Assembly (NCBI GenBank): GCA_018292915.2
Contig: JACVVK020000390.1
Coordinates: 586,001 to 650,000, forward strand
Origin: Batillaria attramentaria
Lineage: Eukaryota; Mollusca; Gastropoda; Batillariidae
Direction: 5' to 3'
Length of the DNA stretch: 64,000 nucleotides
Shown: positions 11,821 through 24,787 of the stretch, piece after piece
Layout: every line of letters starts with the position of its first letter
Position numbering within the stretch: position 1 is the stretch's first letter
Program-made: the position numbers and the translations under genes
Notes under the pieces: model-generated
What the model saw: the letters and a program-made list of their open reading frames with translations, nothing else
The model's database searches: none
Told to the model about the DNA's origin: nothing

Positions 11821-12380
11821 CATAGACCGATGCACAAAATGTTTCTCGACATGGTCATACCACGTAACACAGATTCAAATTCATTCAATTTCACGTCCAC
11901 GATACCAAACAGAAATGAACTTCTTAAATACACAGTTTTACGCACAAGGGTGTTCGTAATAGCTCAGCTGAATATTATTTAATAACCACAGCATGCAAAC
12001 TAAAAGGGTGTAACGCTTTGAATATGTATTGTATACATATATATATACAATATACACACAAATATCAAACGAATACAGGTCAATGCTAAATTCACCACTC
12101 TGGTACGTTTTTTTTTTTCTTTTGTTTCTTGTTTTACCTATCTAGAATGCGATTTGTTAGTCTTAGCTCTGCTACAAAGCGATGATATACGTCAGTTAAA
12201 AATCCGTTAAAAATGTAAGAACCACAGCTACTTCTACTGGAACCACAGCTAAATAAGTGTGTCCAAACAGAAACCATGAAACGTGAGTCACAAGTAACAG
12301 TGATCAATGCCAGAGGTACAAAAAGATATTCTAAATTAAAGATATTCAGGGTTTAAAAGGAGGCCAGGTTCGAGGGGGAG

Positions 12381-12438
<58 letters not shown>

Positions 12439-12838
12439 AGCTAATAAAACTAATTAATCATTGTTTTTTTGTTTGTTTGTTTGTTTGTTTGTTGTTGGTT
12501 TTTTTTGTTGTTGCTGTTAATTTTGTTTTTAAAGAAACTGACGTCCACTACCTTTAAGCTAATTCTGGCCGGTACGGATTTTATCACATGTCTCACCAGT
12601 CACGTAACAATATCCTAAACAACAGAACATTGCAAACACATGCATGTGAATCACCATATCCTACACAAGGTAACATGACAAACAAATGCAAGTGACAATG
12701 CACATTTTTGCATCGTACTCATGCAGGTTCGGATAATGCGTTAAATACAAACTTGGTTAAAACAATGAACAATTCAATCACGAATATCCATAAAACTGTT
12801 TTCGCGCGCGCGTGCGCCCACACAGACACACACTCTCT

Positions 12839-12912
<74 letters not shown>

Positions 12913-15900
12913 GTTTAGCTAGCGATCGAGATCCTTGACATGTTGTTACGTCGCAAATTACCTTGTACATGACAGTACCATGCAACAAATAGTGATAACA
13001 GCACATCTGACACCGCCGCCCCCTCCCCCCAAAAGGTAAATAAATAAATACATAAATAAACCAACAACAACAACAACATAAAACAAAAACCCAACAACTA
13101 ACAGTTAAAATGCACTCCCCACACACGTATAGATAGAGGTTGACAATTTTTTTCTAACCCGTTTTGAAACTCAAAATAACAGCAGATCTTCAAAACATTG
13201 AGTGCTTGGGGAATCTGTGTATTTTCTGCGCCATTTCTGCCAAGTGTGCAGATTTGTTTTATTTACACAAAGGATAAAATACACCACAGCAAAAACAAAA
13301 CCCCACCTCCCTCCACCACCACCACCACTAAAAAAACCCAAACAACAACAAAAAACAACAACCCAAAAAACCCCACCAAAAACGAACGAATAAACAAAAC
13401 TAACGTACGGTGAGTCGGGTGGCTTAAATCTTAAATTCAGATTCTGGGAGGGACAATGTTTGTGCGCATGTGGGGGCCTGTCTTTCCACTTCCAACTCTT
13501 GATAGTTCCCTTGCTGTGAAAAGAAAAGAAACAATCTTTCAGCACTGGGTAACAAATGCAAACTGGCTGTCTTGCCTTGTTTCTTAAACTAAGGCATACG
13601 CGGGGCATAATTCAAACACTCCGACAGCGAATTCCAAAACGTCCGGGGAAAAACAAAACACTTTCACGTAAGTCACAGAAATCATGAGAAGAGAACACCT
13701 GTTCTTGCGATTTAACAAATAAATCTCACATGCACATCAAAATAGCGGCACTTTATCGACTCCGAAAATCCCTGACAAACAGCATACGTCACTGGTACAC
13801 AATGACGTGATCGGCTAGCACACAATCTGACGTACAACAGTGCGCACAACTTCGTGAAGGCTACAGTCATTTGTGACTCGCGGTTGGCTGACGTAATTCT
13901 ATTAACACCTTAATAACGTCATGGTCACCGTGACCGCATCTCGTTGATCACGTGACCGTTTACGTGTCTGGGGTTTTAGGAGGGGCCTCGCTTGTTCTCG
14001 AGAATCGTCAGGTTGTCACGTGACTGCGCCACCGAGCTAACGGCCATGTTATTTACAACTCAGTAAAAGAAGTTAATTATTTACAGCCATTTTACTGCCT
14101 TCTCACGGCTACAGCACTGAACAGCGCAAACCGCAACAGGGTTTTCGCAGAATGTGGGGGCTTCGCAAACTGTACAAATGAAAAAAAAAAAAAAAATCAC
14201 GATCTCAAAGTTGTGGGCTGTACAAATGAAGATTAATGTCTCACGGCTACAGGAGAAAGTGTTGAGACGAGAGAAAGTATTTTCTCCTCACGTAGCTTTG
14301 GCGTCGACATTTTGAGAAACGCAGATCGCATCACAGCAGGGCATGACTGATGACTTCTCGAGGGGTTTCTGTTCGGATCGGCGTGTTATTGAAATAACAA
14401 ATTGATTGAAAAAACAAACAAACAAAAACCAAAGATAATTCCTCGCAACATTATAACTCGGCAGGTTGTTGGCGCTTAGGAGGAGGGGAGGTGGGGGGGG
14501 GGGGTTAAAGATCCCCATGGAGATAATAATGTAAAACAAACAAACAAACAAACGAACACACAAACGGCTGGAACACGGAATGGTGTATCCAACACTTGAA
14601 ATCCTACTGAAATCATACAATCTACAGTTATGCAACAGGAATTTGAAATTAATAATAATAATAATTGTCTATTGTGTAGGCCGCTTTATTCAGATTCTCG
14701 AAAGGGCTCAAAGCGCCGCGAACCGGTTGGACCCTAGACGCACACTCACGTGAACCACACGCATTCTCTCACTGACGCACTCGACTTGAACACATTACAA
14801 TCACGTGGTGCGAAGGGTCTGCTCAGCAATGTAATTTTCGGAATTTAGATTTGTTTTTTCCCCCTCAAATTTTGTGGGCTGAACATTTCCAAAGCAGAGT
14901 CTATGTCTACCTACACAAACCTATCTGGAAAAAAGCCGGAGACAAACAAAGTACATTTAAAAAGTGATGAACAGAATAACACCTAGAACGATGTATATCT
15001 TCAAATTTCACAGTTGAACGGATAACATACAGCTGACTTCGAAACACTTGTTAGATAAGTGCAATAATAAGAATGATTTAACCAGGCAGAAATGCAACAT
15101 CTCACATGTACATATTGTTTCCTGTACTAGTTAAAACGTTAACAGCTAGGCGAGAGAAAAACAAACAAACAAACCCAAAATATAGAAGTATCAGGCAATA
15201 CACAAACAATGTTCATACGTCCTCTATTGCAGTTTTAGTGTTGCGAATGTTTGAAAATCCAAAACATTTCATGCGGTGAATATCAGAATTGTCCAACGTA
15301 CTCCCTTGTCAATTCAAATATAAGTATCCGGGTAACATTATCCATATCCAACATCATGATATATACACGTCGACAAAACAACTACCTCACAGCAAGAATA
15401 ATGAAGACACGTAGCGAACAAAGCACGTGATCCACAAACAGCAAATGGCCAGTTAATTGTCCAGTTACGTAACAAACCAGGCAGCCAATCGCCGGGCAGA
15501 ATATCTGCGGCCTCGGGTCTACAGAGAACAATAATTATTCTACGTCTCCGTGTGTTGATTTAGGAAGAGTAGTTTGACTTTGAGATGCCCTTGACCTTGA
15601 ACAGTTCTCAAGGCCGCGCAAGGGCACATTCAACGTATTACATGTACAACCAAGCGTGTAACGTAAACCATGACGTAACACCGATGCGTTATCACACGAT
15701 CAAAAAGTCACGTTTGCAGACAGATCACACGCCTACTGGCTGACCAATCTGTGGCAGCAAGTGCCAAATAAAAAAAACAAACACGTAATATTCAGCAGAA
15801 AATACACAAAGCTGCGTCATACGTACACACAAACAATTATAATTATCGTTATTGTCTTAAGAAAATTTCACTCGCACAGCTCTAGTCGAGAACCTTCCGA

Positions 15901-16430
15901 ATTAGTTACTACAGTGAGGGGGGTGGGGGGGGGGCAGATTTTGGTTGGCCTGTACTCCCGTTATATCTGGTCTCTACTCTCATTAATTTCGCAGAAGGGT
16001 GGTAAGTGAAACTATTATAAATAACAAGGGCAAAATAGCAGCCAGGATCACTACATCATCGAAGTCCGGGCGTGCGGATTTCCAACGATTTCTCTTTGCA
16101 AGATCCCACAGGCAGGAACAATGCCGCAAGCCTTTCGTTACCTCTCAGACTTCTCAAAAAAAAAAAAAAAAAATCTCAAAACATATCAATAAATAATTTC
16201 TGAGAATCCGGGATGCAAATAACACAACTAAAGAGGCAGGGAGAACTCACGATCACTCAACGTACGTGTCTCATCCAAGCTGATACGTCCATACCATCAA
16301 CCTCAGTTCAGTTCAAGACTGTTTCGCTGCGCTCGGGAAAGCCCATATGCGCCCGACCCCCATCTCCCAGTAATCTCCCATCTGTCGTCTTCGATCCCGT
16401 TCCAATGCCGGTTTCGTTCACACGGCCCCT
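11821..16430. other. Repeat-poor non-coding stretch
   Basis: No protein-coding exon was recognised. It contains (GA)n at 12383-12437, (TTTG)n near 12468-12492, (CA)n at 12845-12910, one SINE2 fragment at 14650-14893, and many short poly-A runs on the plus strand. Compared with the rest of the window it is strikingly free of SINEs. This would suit a transcribed, constrained 3' UTR or a regulatory region, but nothing in the sequence proves it. Confidence 0.45.
14650..14893 (-). mobile_element. SINE2, 3' part only
   Basis: From an (AAT)n tail at 14650-14664 the complement of the SINE2 3' region follows: GGCTCAAAGCGCCGCGAAC, CACACGCATTCTCTCACTGA, ACAATCACGTGGTGCGAAGG and GGGCTGAACATTTCCAAAGC. 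The V-domain-like core and tRNA head are missing, as expected of a 5'-truncated retroposon. Confidence 0.85.
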
Positions 16431-16431
16431 G

Positions 16432-16770
16432 TCATATGCCTTTGTAGGTTCCACCGTCGGCCGCTGTCTAATTACACGCCTCTGTTCTGCGGGCTTTGCT
16501 CGTGCAGTGTGTGTCTCAGATTCCTGACCACTTCTGATCTTCCTAGGCGCAGGCCATCCGAAATGCTTGCCTGGCCGGCGAGGGTGTCGTCTCTGTCATG
16601 CCTTTTTAGGTTTGACCGTCGGTGGCTGCCGACTTACACGCCTCTGTTCTGCAGGCTTTGCTTGTGCAGTGTGAGTCTCAGACTCCTGACCACTTCTGGT
16701 CTTTCTAGGCGCAGGTCATCCGAAATGCTTGACTGGCCGGCGATGGTGTCTGCCCTGTCGTTACCTCTCA
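16432..16770. repeat. Tandem duplication, about 175-bp unit x2
   Basis: Each unit contains TGCCTTTNTAGGTTYNACCGTC, ACACGCCTCTGTTCTGC, TGACCACTTCTG and GCGCAGGYCATCCGAAATGC. Divergence between units is moderate, so this is not recent. No function was recognised. Confidence 0.8.
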
Positions 16771-17690
16771 CCCCGAGGGCCACAGGACTACTGTCCATAC
16801 ATGGAAACTAAAGTTCAGGGTCTGTACGTTAGCCGATGCTGAAACCTTTCCTTCAAGTCCCCTTTCTCTCTTGGGCAGTGCTCCCTTTGTGTAAATTATT
16901 CTGAATAAGGAAAGCGTGCCTTGAACAAGTGTTCTGAGGTCCTGCTACGTTTGCGAGCGACCTCTCTGCAGAAAAGTAGAACTGGTGCACCCCTGTAGAA
17001 GAACTTTAACAGCGCACCTTTGTAGACACACTCTTTGGTTGAAGAAGACACGCTTCCTACAGATCTAAGTCCGAGTGTTGATTGATTCGTCCTACCAGGA
17101 GCAAACGTATTAACGTCACACGTAAGGCAAGCGTCGATCATGACGTGCAGAGAAAAAACGTCACACTTTAGATGCGCGTCGATCGTGACGTAATACCATG
17201 AGAAAACACAATCAGTCGTCACTGTTAAGCGTCACACAAACGTTCCTAAACTTATCCGGCAGAAAACGCTCAACGGTATATATTCTCATGATCACATTTC
17301 TGCATGGACATAAGCTCGCCCAGTGTGAGGACCATCGCCTTTGCAGCATGCAGGTCATTCTGATGACCATAGATATAAATCTACAACCCTGTCCGTACCT
17401 CAAACCCAGAAATTACAAACAAGCAGTGTCCCACATTACAGTTATTATCCTGACATGTTTGAAAGTCTCTTGTGCAGAAAAAATGATTCGTGATCCCCAC
17501 CAAATAAAATTCTAGTGCGTTTTTAATTTTAACTGGAGACTTGGGTGTTTCTCAAGGCTTTGTAATGATTATACCCACAAATCTTAAAACAAACTTTGTG
17601 AGCGTATTTGAATACAGCTGCTTTGCAAAGCAGACAAGAGTGCCATGACGTAAAAGAGGAACTTTTCCTCTGAGGAATTTGTAATTCCAT
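16771..17690. other. Intergenic, nothing recognised
   Basis: No coding or RNA gene can be supported. Paired phrases such as GTCGATCATGACGT and GTCGATCGTGACGT near 17134 and 17176 suggest small local duplications. Confidence 0.45.
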
Positions 17691-17749
17691 TTTACATCTA
17701 TGTGGGCGCATCCCCTGTACATGCCCAAGAGCATTTTGGGAGTTCTTTC

Positions 17750-20400
17750 ATCGTCACAGATAGTCCACAAAACCTCCCTCAAAAACCTTTTCCATCTGAA
17801 CGTTTTTCAGGCAACCGTCCCCCGTTTCAACGTAACACGTGCATTCCCAGGACAAACCCTCGGGGAACGTTTGTATCGGAACGTTGCAGGAGGAGACATT
17901 AGCGTCAACGCGTCACCTTCAACGTCACAAATGCATTTTCCAAACGGTTTATATATAAACGTTTGCGTCCGAACGATTGCAGGAAACGTCAGCGTCCTCA
18001 CGTCTCCTTCAACGTCACACTTGTACTTCAGAACAGTCCCCTGGCAAACGTTTTCATCTGAAAGTTTGCAGTATGAAACGCCAGAGTCGTCGCGTCATTT
18101 TTACGCCACGCGTGTTTTCTAAGAACACTCCCTAAGCCAACGTTTTGACCTAAACATTTTCAGTTGGAAAAGCCAGCGTCTTTGCGTCTCCTTCAACATC
18201 ATAATCATAAGCACTTCCGAAGACTCAGTAGGAAACCTCAGCTTCAACGTGCCTCTTCTAACGCCATATACATGCAGCATCAGAACACATCTAAAGTGTC
18301 CGATGGAGTACAATGACTACGTGCGACGGTCACGACGTAGAGCCGAAGAGTTACGTCATCACGTTCTTGACGTCACTGCCAACCATCCGCAGTGTGACTT
18401 TGGAGGAGTCAATCACCTCTTTAGGGCGTTGCGTTTCAGTGCTGACTCCTACAACCCAACTCCATAGGGTTATAACTTTTCTACGCGCTCACGGGTCTTT
18501 TTTGTGAGTGAAAGGGATTTAATACGCAGTCTATAAGAACTCGCTACGTGAGGAGTGTTCGCCTGTGTGTCATCGTCATACGCGGTAAGACGACGGGCTC
18601 TTCAACATTTCTCCCACGTAACAAACAGTTTAAAACAGAGCGTTCCCTTGAGCTGTCGTCATTGTTAATGTGACCAGCCAATGGTTTCGTCTTGTTTTCG
18701 TCGGCCGGTGTCCAGTAGCACCTTCTGGGCGCTTCCAACTCCCGCGGCTATGAATACGACTCCCTCAGACGCCAGTTCAACTCCGTAAACCTGACGGTTT
18801 TCTGGATATTTCTGACTCTCCATCGACATACACACACAAGAGTCCCTATGACAGAAGTCCAACTCCCGCAAAGTGACGCGTTGAGAGGCGTTTACGCGTG
18901 TTCGATTTCCCATCGCTAAATGACTCCGTGAAACTAACGGCCTTTGGAGTTAGTCGTACAGAGGCTCGTACACCCACTGCACACCCAAAATGAATTCCTT
19001 GGAATCCAGTGCAACTCCCTGAACGTTTCCGCCTTTTAGAGGCCATAGAGTTCATCGAACAGAGGCGAGTACACGTGTTCGACACCCGCCGCTAAACAAA
19101 ATGAATAGGACTCCTTCCGTTACTCCCTATCTCCTGAAACTTACGGCCTTTGTGGGCGTCACGAAGTCAGGCGAATAAATGTTTTTGACTCCCATCGCTA
19201 TCGAATGTGAATGCCTCTGATCGCCAATACAACTCCCTAAATCTGACCAGTGTTGAGAGGTAGGGTTCATCAAATAGAGGCGAAAACACTTTCCGTAAGG
19301 TTTTAACTCCCACTGCTACACAAATATTACTCCCTCGGTTACAAATACAACTCCCTGGTACTGACAGCTCCTGTTCTTGCTGGTCTTTCAAGTTTCACAT
19401 CTGCCGAAACATACAGGCGAGTACAAGTTTTCGCCTCGCAACTCGTCTACACAAATATGACTCCCTCAAATACAACTCCCTGAAACTGACGGCTTTCGGT
19501 AGTCATGGAGTTGTTTTTGCTGATCATTCAAGCGTCAGATCTGCAGAGCCGCAGAGGCGAGTATATGTTTTCCGCTCCCATCGTTACACAAATATGACTC
19601 CCTCAGTAACAAATACAACTCCCTGGAACTGATGGCTTTTGGGAATCTGACCCCACCGGTCTTTCAAGCACCACATACTCGCCCACGCAGAGGCGAGGCC
19701 ATGTTTTCGACTCCCAACGCCACACAAACGTGACACATACAACTTGGTCTTTCAAGCGTCGTATCTGCGAGAGATCGATGCAGATCGCGATTTTCTTGCA
19801 CTGAACAGAGGCGAGAACACTTTTGAGAACTTTTCAACTCCCACCGCTTCAATGATGTGACTCCCTGAAACAGCCGGCTTCTTCCTGTACAAGGCGCTGG
19901 TCTTTCGACAGTCACATATGCGGAGATCGACCCAGATCGCAATTCATTGAGTCCGCCATCGAATAGACTACACTTTCGGGAAGTTTTCAACTCCCACCGC
20001 TATACAGATGTGGCCCCTCTGAACAGACGCCGGGCGTCTTCCTATACTAGCCGCTGATCTTTCAAGAGTCACATAATAATGCGGAGATCGACGAAGATCG
20101 CGATTTTCTGTCATCGAATACAGGCGAGTACACTTTCGAGAACTTTTCAACTCCCGCCGCTACACAGATATCACTCCCTGAAACAGGCGGCTTATTGGGG
20201 CCATAGAGTTGTACCAGTCGCTGGTCTTTCAGCCAAGCGTCACATTTGCGGAGACGAGCACACGTTTTTATTTATTTTTTTACTCCCGTTGCTACACAGA
20301 TATAACTCCCTCCGTCTGTACAACTCCCTGAAACTGACGACTTTCTGGGTCATGAAGTTGTACTTGTTGCTGGCGTTTCGAGCGTCACATCTGCGGAGAT
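17750..20400. repeat. Decayed tandem repeats downstream of the receptor gene
   Basis: Two related zones are visible. From 17750 to 18260, units of roughly 110 bp repeat phrases like CAAACGTTT.C.TCTGAACG, TTGCAGGAAACGTCAGCGTC and CCTTCAACGTCACA. From 18700 to 20400, units of very roughly 150-200 bp repeat TACAACTCCCTGAAACTGAC, GGTCTTTCAAGCGTCACAT, GAGGCGAGTACA and TTTTCAACTCCCACCGCTAC. Divergence is high. The zone ends right at the stop codon region of the receptor, so it may be its 3' UTR. Confidence 0.7.
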
Positions 20401-20418
20401 GCAGACTGCATTTTCATG

Positions 20419-20547
20419 TCACGGTTTGCAGCGGAACATCTTCTTCAGTTCCGTGCGAAAGTTCTGGTTCATGAAGGCATAGATGAAAGGGTTGACGACA
20501 TTGTAGAAGAAGTACATGTAGAACACGATGACAGGCGCCTTGATGAT
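20419..20547 (-). CDS. Receptor exon 4 (helix 7 and C-terminus)
   Basis: It encodes 42 residues, IIKAPVIVFY to KMFRCKP, and a TGA stop. The acceptor is CTCTGTATTTGCAG. It contains the NPxxY motif as NPFIY and an amphipathic helix-8 start NQNFRTELKKMF. The preceding intron is 2.3 kb and filled with repeats. Confidence 0.92.
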   Translation of the reverse strand: MIKAPVIVFYMYFFYNVVNPFIYAFMNQNFRTELKKMFRCKP

Positions 20548-22709
20548 CTGCAAATACAGAGATAATAATAATAATAATAAATGGTATTTGTAGGACGCAT
20601 TTCTTTAAATAAAACTCAGTGCGCCTATCACTCACTCACACTCACGCACATTATACAACGAAAGACGGACATACACTGGTGGAACTGACTGGTTAAGCAG
20701 GAAATTACTGGAGTTAGTTATTTGTGGCCTCATGCCGCTCCAGCAACAAAGACAAACACGCGGCTGAGGAAATTACCGAAAGGCTTTACAAAAAAGGAAC
20801 GTTTTCAGATTTGTCTTGAAAAAAGACAGTGTGGGCGCAATTCTCAGATTTGCAGGCAGAGAGTTTCAAAAGGTTGGAGCGATAAAACTGAAAGACACAA
20901 CTTATAATTATTCGATGAAATCAAAAACACAACTTTAAGTTTGCTATACACAAATTTAGGTCTGCAATTACAAAAATACAGCTTATATTCGATGAAATCA
21001 GAAATACAAATTTAAGTCTGCCAATACAAAGATACAACTTACATTCGATGAAATCAAAAATACAAATTTAAGTCTGCAAATACAAATTATATTGAGATAC
21101 AGCTTATATTCGATGAAATCAGAAACACAAATTTAAGTCTGCCAATACAAAAATACAAGTTACATTCGATGAAAACCAGAAATACCAATTTAAGTCTTTA
21201 GTAAATTTTGGAAAGGACATGGACTTTAGTAATTTATGTATTCTGTTTTTAGTGTTTTGTACATATATAAACAGAAGACAAGAGAACAAGACATGTACAC
21301 ATGCATGCGCAAACGTGGTGAGATTAATATTAATAATAATAATAATAATGAGTATATATAGGCGCTTTACCCAATTTCATGAATCGGCTCAAAGCGCCGC
21401 GAACTGAACCAAACACGCACGCTCACGTGAACCACACGCATTCTCTCACACACTGGACATAAACACATTACAATCACGTGGTGCGAAGGGTCAGCTCAGC
21501 TATTTAAATTTCGGAATTTGGAATTGCATTTATTTTTCAAATTTGATGGGCTGAACATTTCCAAAGCAGAAGTGGAGGAAGTCGGAGTACCAGGAGAGAA
21601 CCCCAGACGATCGGCCCGAATGAACGGTGCCATATACGAGAAGGAAACATTCTTTGTCCCGAGTGGGACTCGAACCCCTGACCTCTCGCATTGGTGACAA
21701 GTCTCTTAGCCACTTGACCACCGACCGCCCGATCAAAGGTGAGTACATCATATATCATACCCCACTCATGCTCGTTATGGATTGACAGAGAGAAAGACAA
21801 AAACTTTCGTACTGAAATATTTCTTAGGGAAATGAAATGCTGTCAGTGACGATTACAGCTCGCATCTCCTCGCCGTCAGCGCGACTGCGTCCGAGAGTGT
21901 AATAATTTTTCCAGGCTATGTAAACATCGCGTCTTCTTTTTTGGGGAAGCATTTACATGTTACACAACGGTAATACCTTCCGGGGCATGTAGTAACAAAT
22001 TCCGCTAAATACAGTATAGAATTTTCAAATTTCCCCTTTTTTAATTTGTGTGCAGATTTTTTTTTGAAAAAATGGCAGTCTGGGACTGTTTGTTGGCTTT
22101 GTAAATAAGTTTCATGCCAGGTAACAGTAGGAACAGTGAGAAATGTTCCTGGCATTTGGACTATTTGTATTCATGCGCGATCGGCACAAGATCTAGCAGC
22201 CGACAGAGGAATGAGGGGGTGATAATTATACACAATGCCCACCCACCGCAAAAAGCACCCCCGTCCCTCCCCCATGCTGTAGTTCTCTTTAAGTTTTTTT
22301 TTTTCTCCAGCTTAATAATGAATGAAATTTTCTAATGTGTATTTCGTTCAAAGTTATATGGCAGTGACTAATCAGCCTAACCTCCTCTCTATCTATCGGT
22401 TTTACTATGTCTGTATCAACCGTCGCGCACCCTGCGTTCTGCTAGCGAAAAAATTCTCAAAAGTCTGCAGCGTAACATGAAAACTGCGGGAGAGCGCTCG
22501 ATCACCTTCTTGGCCCCGACTGTCTGGAACTCCTTGCCAGTCGAACTCCGCCTTCAGCCCTCACTGTCCCTCTTTAAATCCCATCTGAAGACCTTTCTCC
22601 TCCGTCAAGCTTTTGATAGTTAACTTCTGCTGAGTCTGTTTGTGTATACCATGAGTCGTTTGATGTCGCTGCATCTGCCAGATTGGATGTTAAAGTGGGT
22701 GCAAATAGT

Positions 22710-22750
<41 letters not shown>

Positions 22751-24215
22751 TGTGTGTCAGTGTGTAAAGCGCAGCGAGTCCTCGGCACTTAGAGAGCAGC
22801 GCTCTATAAAAACTATAATATTATTATTTTTCTTGTTAACCAGTATAAACGTACCCCGAGTGCGATCAGCCACGCCGGCAGAAAGGAGAAAATGAAGACG
22901 AGTGTGACCACGAAAAGCATCAGCGCCGTTTTCATGTTGGCCATACGCATACGGTCGATCCGCGTACGGCTGACCGGCGCTCGATTGTTCGACACCCCGT
23001 GAGAGGGCGCCACGGACTCTTCCCCGCCTCCTCCCCCGGCCGTGGTGACGTCGTCAGGGCGGATCTTAGTCTCCTCGCCGTTGATGTGGCTGAGCTCCAA
23101 GGCAGCTGTGACCTCGGAAGGCTCCCCGTTGGCCACGCCGGGGGAGTCCCAGATGAAGCAGCAGGTCGTGCTACGGATCCTGAGCGTCCGCCTGCGCTGG
23201 GTGACGACGGAGTGGTAGATGAGCGTGTACAGCACCAGCACCACGATGCAGCTGAGCAGGAAGAAGCCGGAGTAGATTCTCCGGAACGTCTGGAAGAAGG
23301 TGTCATTTATCAGGTCGCTGTTGACGTTGCACTGGCCCTTGACCTCAGCCCACACCTCAACCATGGTTCTGTTCTCCGCGCCCCCCACCTCCACGCTGAA
23401 GTTGGCCGAAATGTCCGTCACGCCCAGGCCAACGCCCAGGCCATGGGTGCCGTTGTGAATGTTCTTTGCGATGAACGTCCTTTTCGTGCTCCAGATGCTG
23501 TAGTGGGCGCAGATGATACCTCCGATGCAGAAGATGAAGACGGCAAGGCAGGCGATGATGATCTTGGCGCGCCGCTCCGTCATCCAGTGGAGGAAGGGAT
23601 GACAGATGCAGAGGAAGCGATCCACGGCGATGACGGCTATCACCAGCGCCGAGAACGGGACGGTGGTGGTGATGAGGAAGTGGTAGAACTTGCAGAAGAA
23701 ATCCACCTGAAAGCAGAAGAGACAAGGGTTAAATTCATAGGTGTCTGAGTCATGCAGTTGGCGAAAATAATCTGTACCGTTGGATATGCCTCTCCGTGCT
23801 GACGTATGGGAGGTAGGGCAAAACCAACCACCCAACCACCCACCCACCCAACAACCACCCACCCACCCACTTACCAACCAACCAACCAACCAACCAACCA
23901 ACCAACCAACCAACCAACCAACCAACCAACCAAAAGAATAAGAACGTCTTCCATACACTGAAATAGACTCAGGCCTGCGGAAAGTCATGCGCTGTTGAGT
24001 GCGCAGTACCCAGGGCACCTCACGTTTGAGTTAGATTTTTCGGGCTGGGTTTTGAACCGTCTCTAGAAACAGCAATGTGCCTCCCCCCCCCCCCCCAAAA
24101 AAAAAAAAAAAAAAGAAAAAGAAAAAAAGAAGAAGATTTTTCCACGTTGTTGTAGGCCAGACAAATTCATAGAGGCTGTGAAGATTGACAGACAACCAGA
24201 AGAAGGAAGGAAGGA

Positions 24216-24281
<66 letters not shown>

Positions 24282-24514
24282 CACCTTGAGATAGAAATCC
24301 AGCAATTCTGTCGTGATGGTGAAGGGAATAGTGATGAGACATGTGATAAAATCCGTACCGGCCAGAGCTAGTATGAAGATAGTGGACGTCAATTTCTGAA
24401 AACAACACAATGAACATTAAATACTTGGTTCGGCAAGCACGCTCGCACGCACGCACGCACCCTTCCCACACAAGGACACAAGCACGATCACACTCGCATT
24501 CTCTCTCTCTCTCA

Positions 24515-24609
<95 letters not shown>

Positions 24610-24708
24610 ACAAGCAGAGAGAGAGAGAGAGAGAAATAATTGAAATGAAAATAACTTTATTTGGAATCGGTGGCAGTTTTGGTCTTGTGGCCAGTTTTAA
24701 AACTTACC

Positions 24709-24787
<79 letters not shown>

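Noticed and set aside
22999..23748. 249-codon plus-strand frame opposite receptor exon 3
   Set aside because: It is antisense to a well-supported exon with all receptor motifs. The frame is a by-product of GC-rich coding DNA on the other strand.
23707..24018. N-terminal extension of receptor exon 3 with WLVG repeats
   Set aside because: It is the translation of the intronic (CCAA)n tract. A clear CTGCTTTCAG acceptor and joining to helix 2 place the exon start at 23706.
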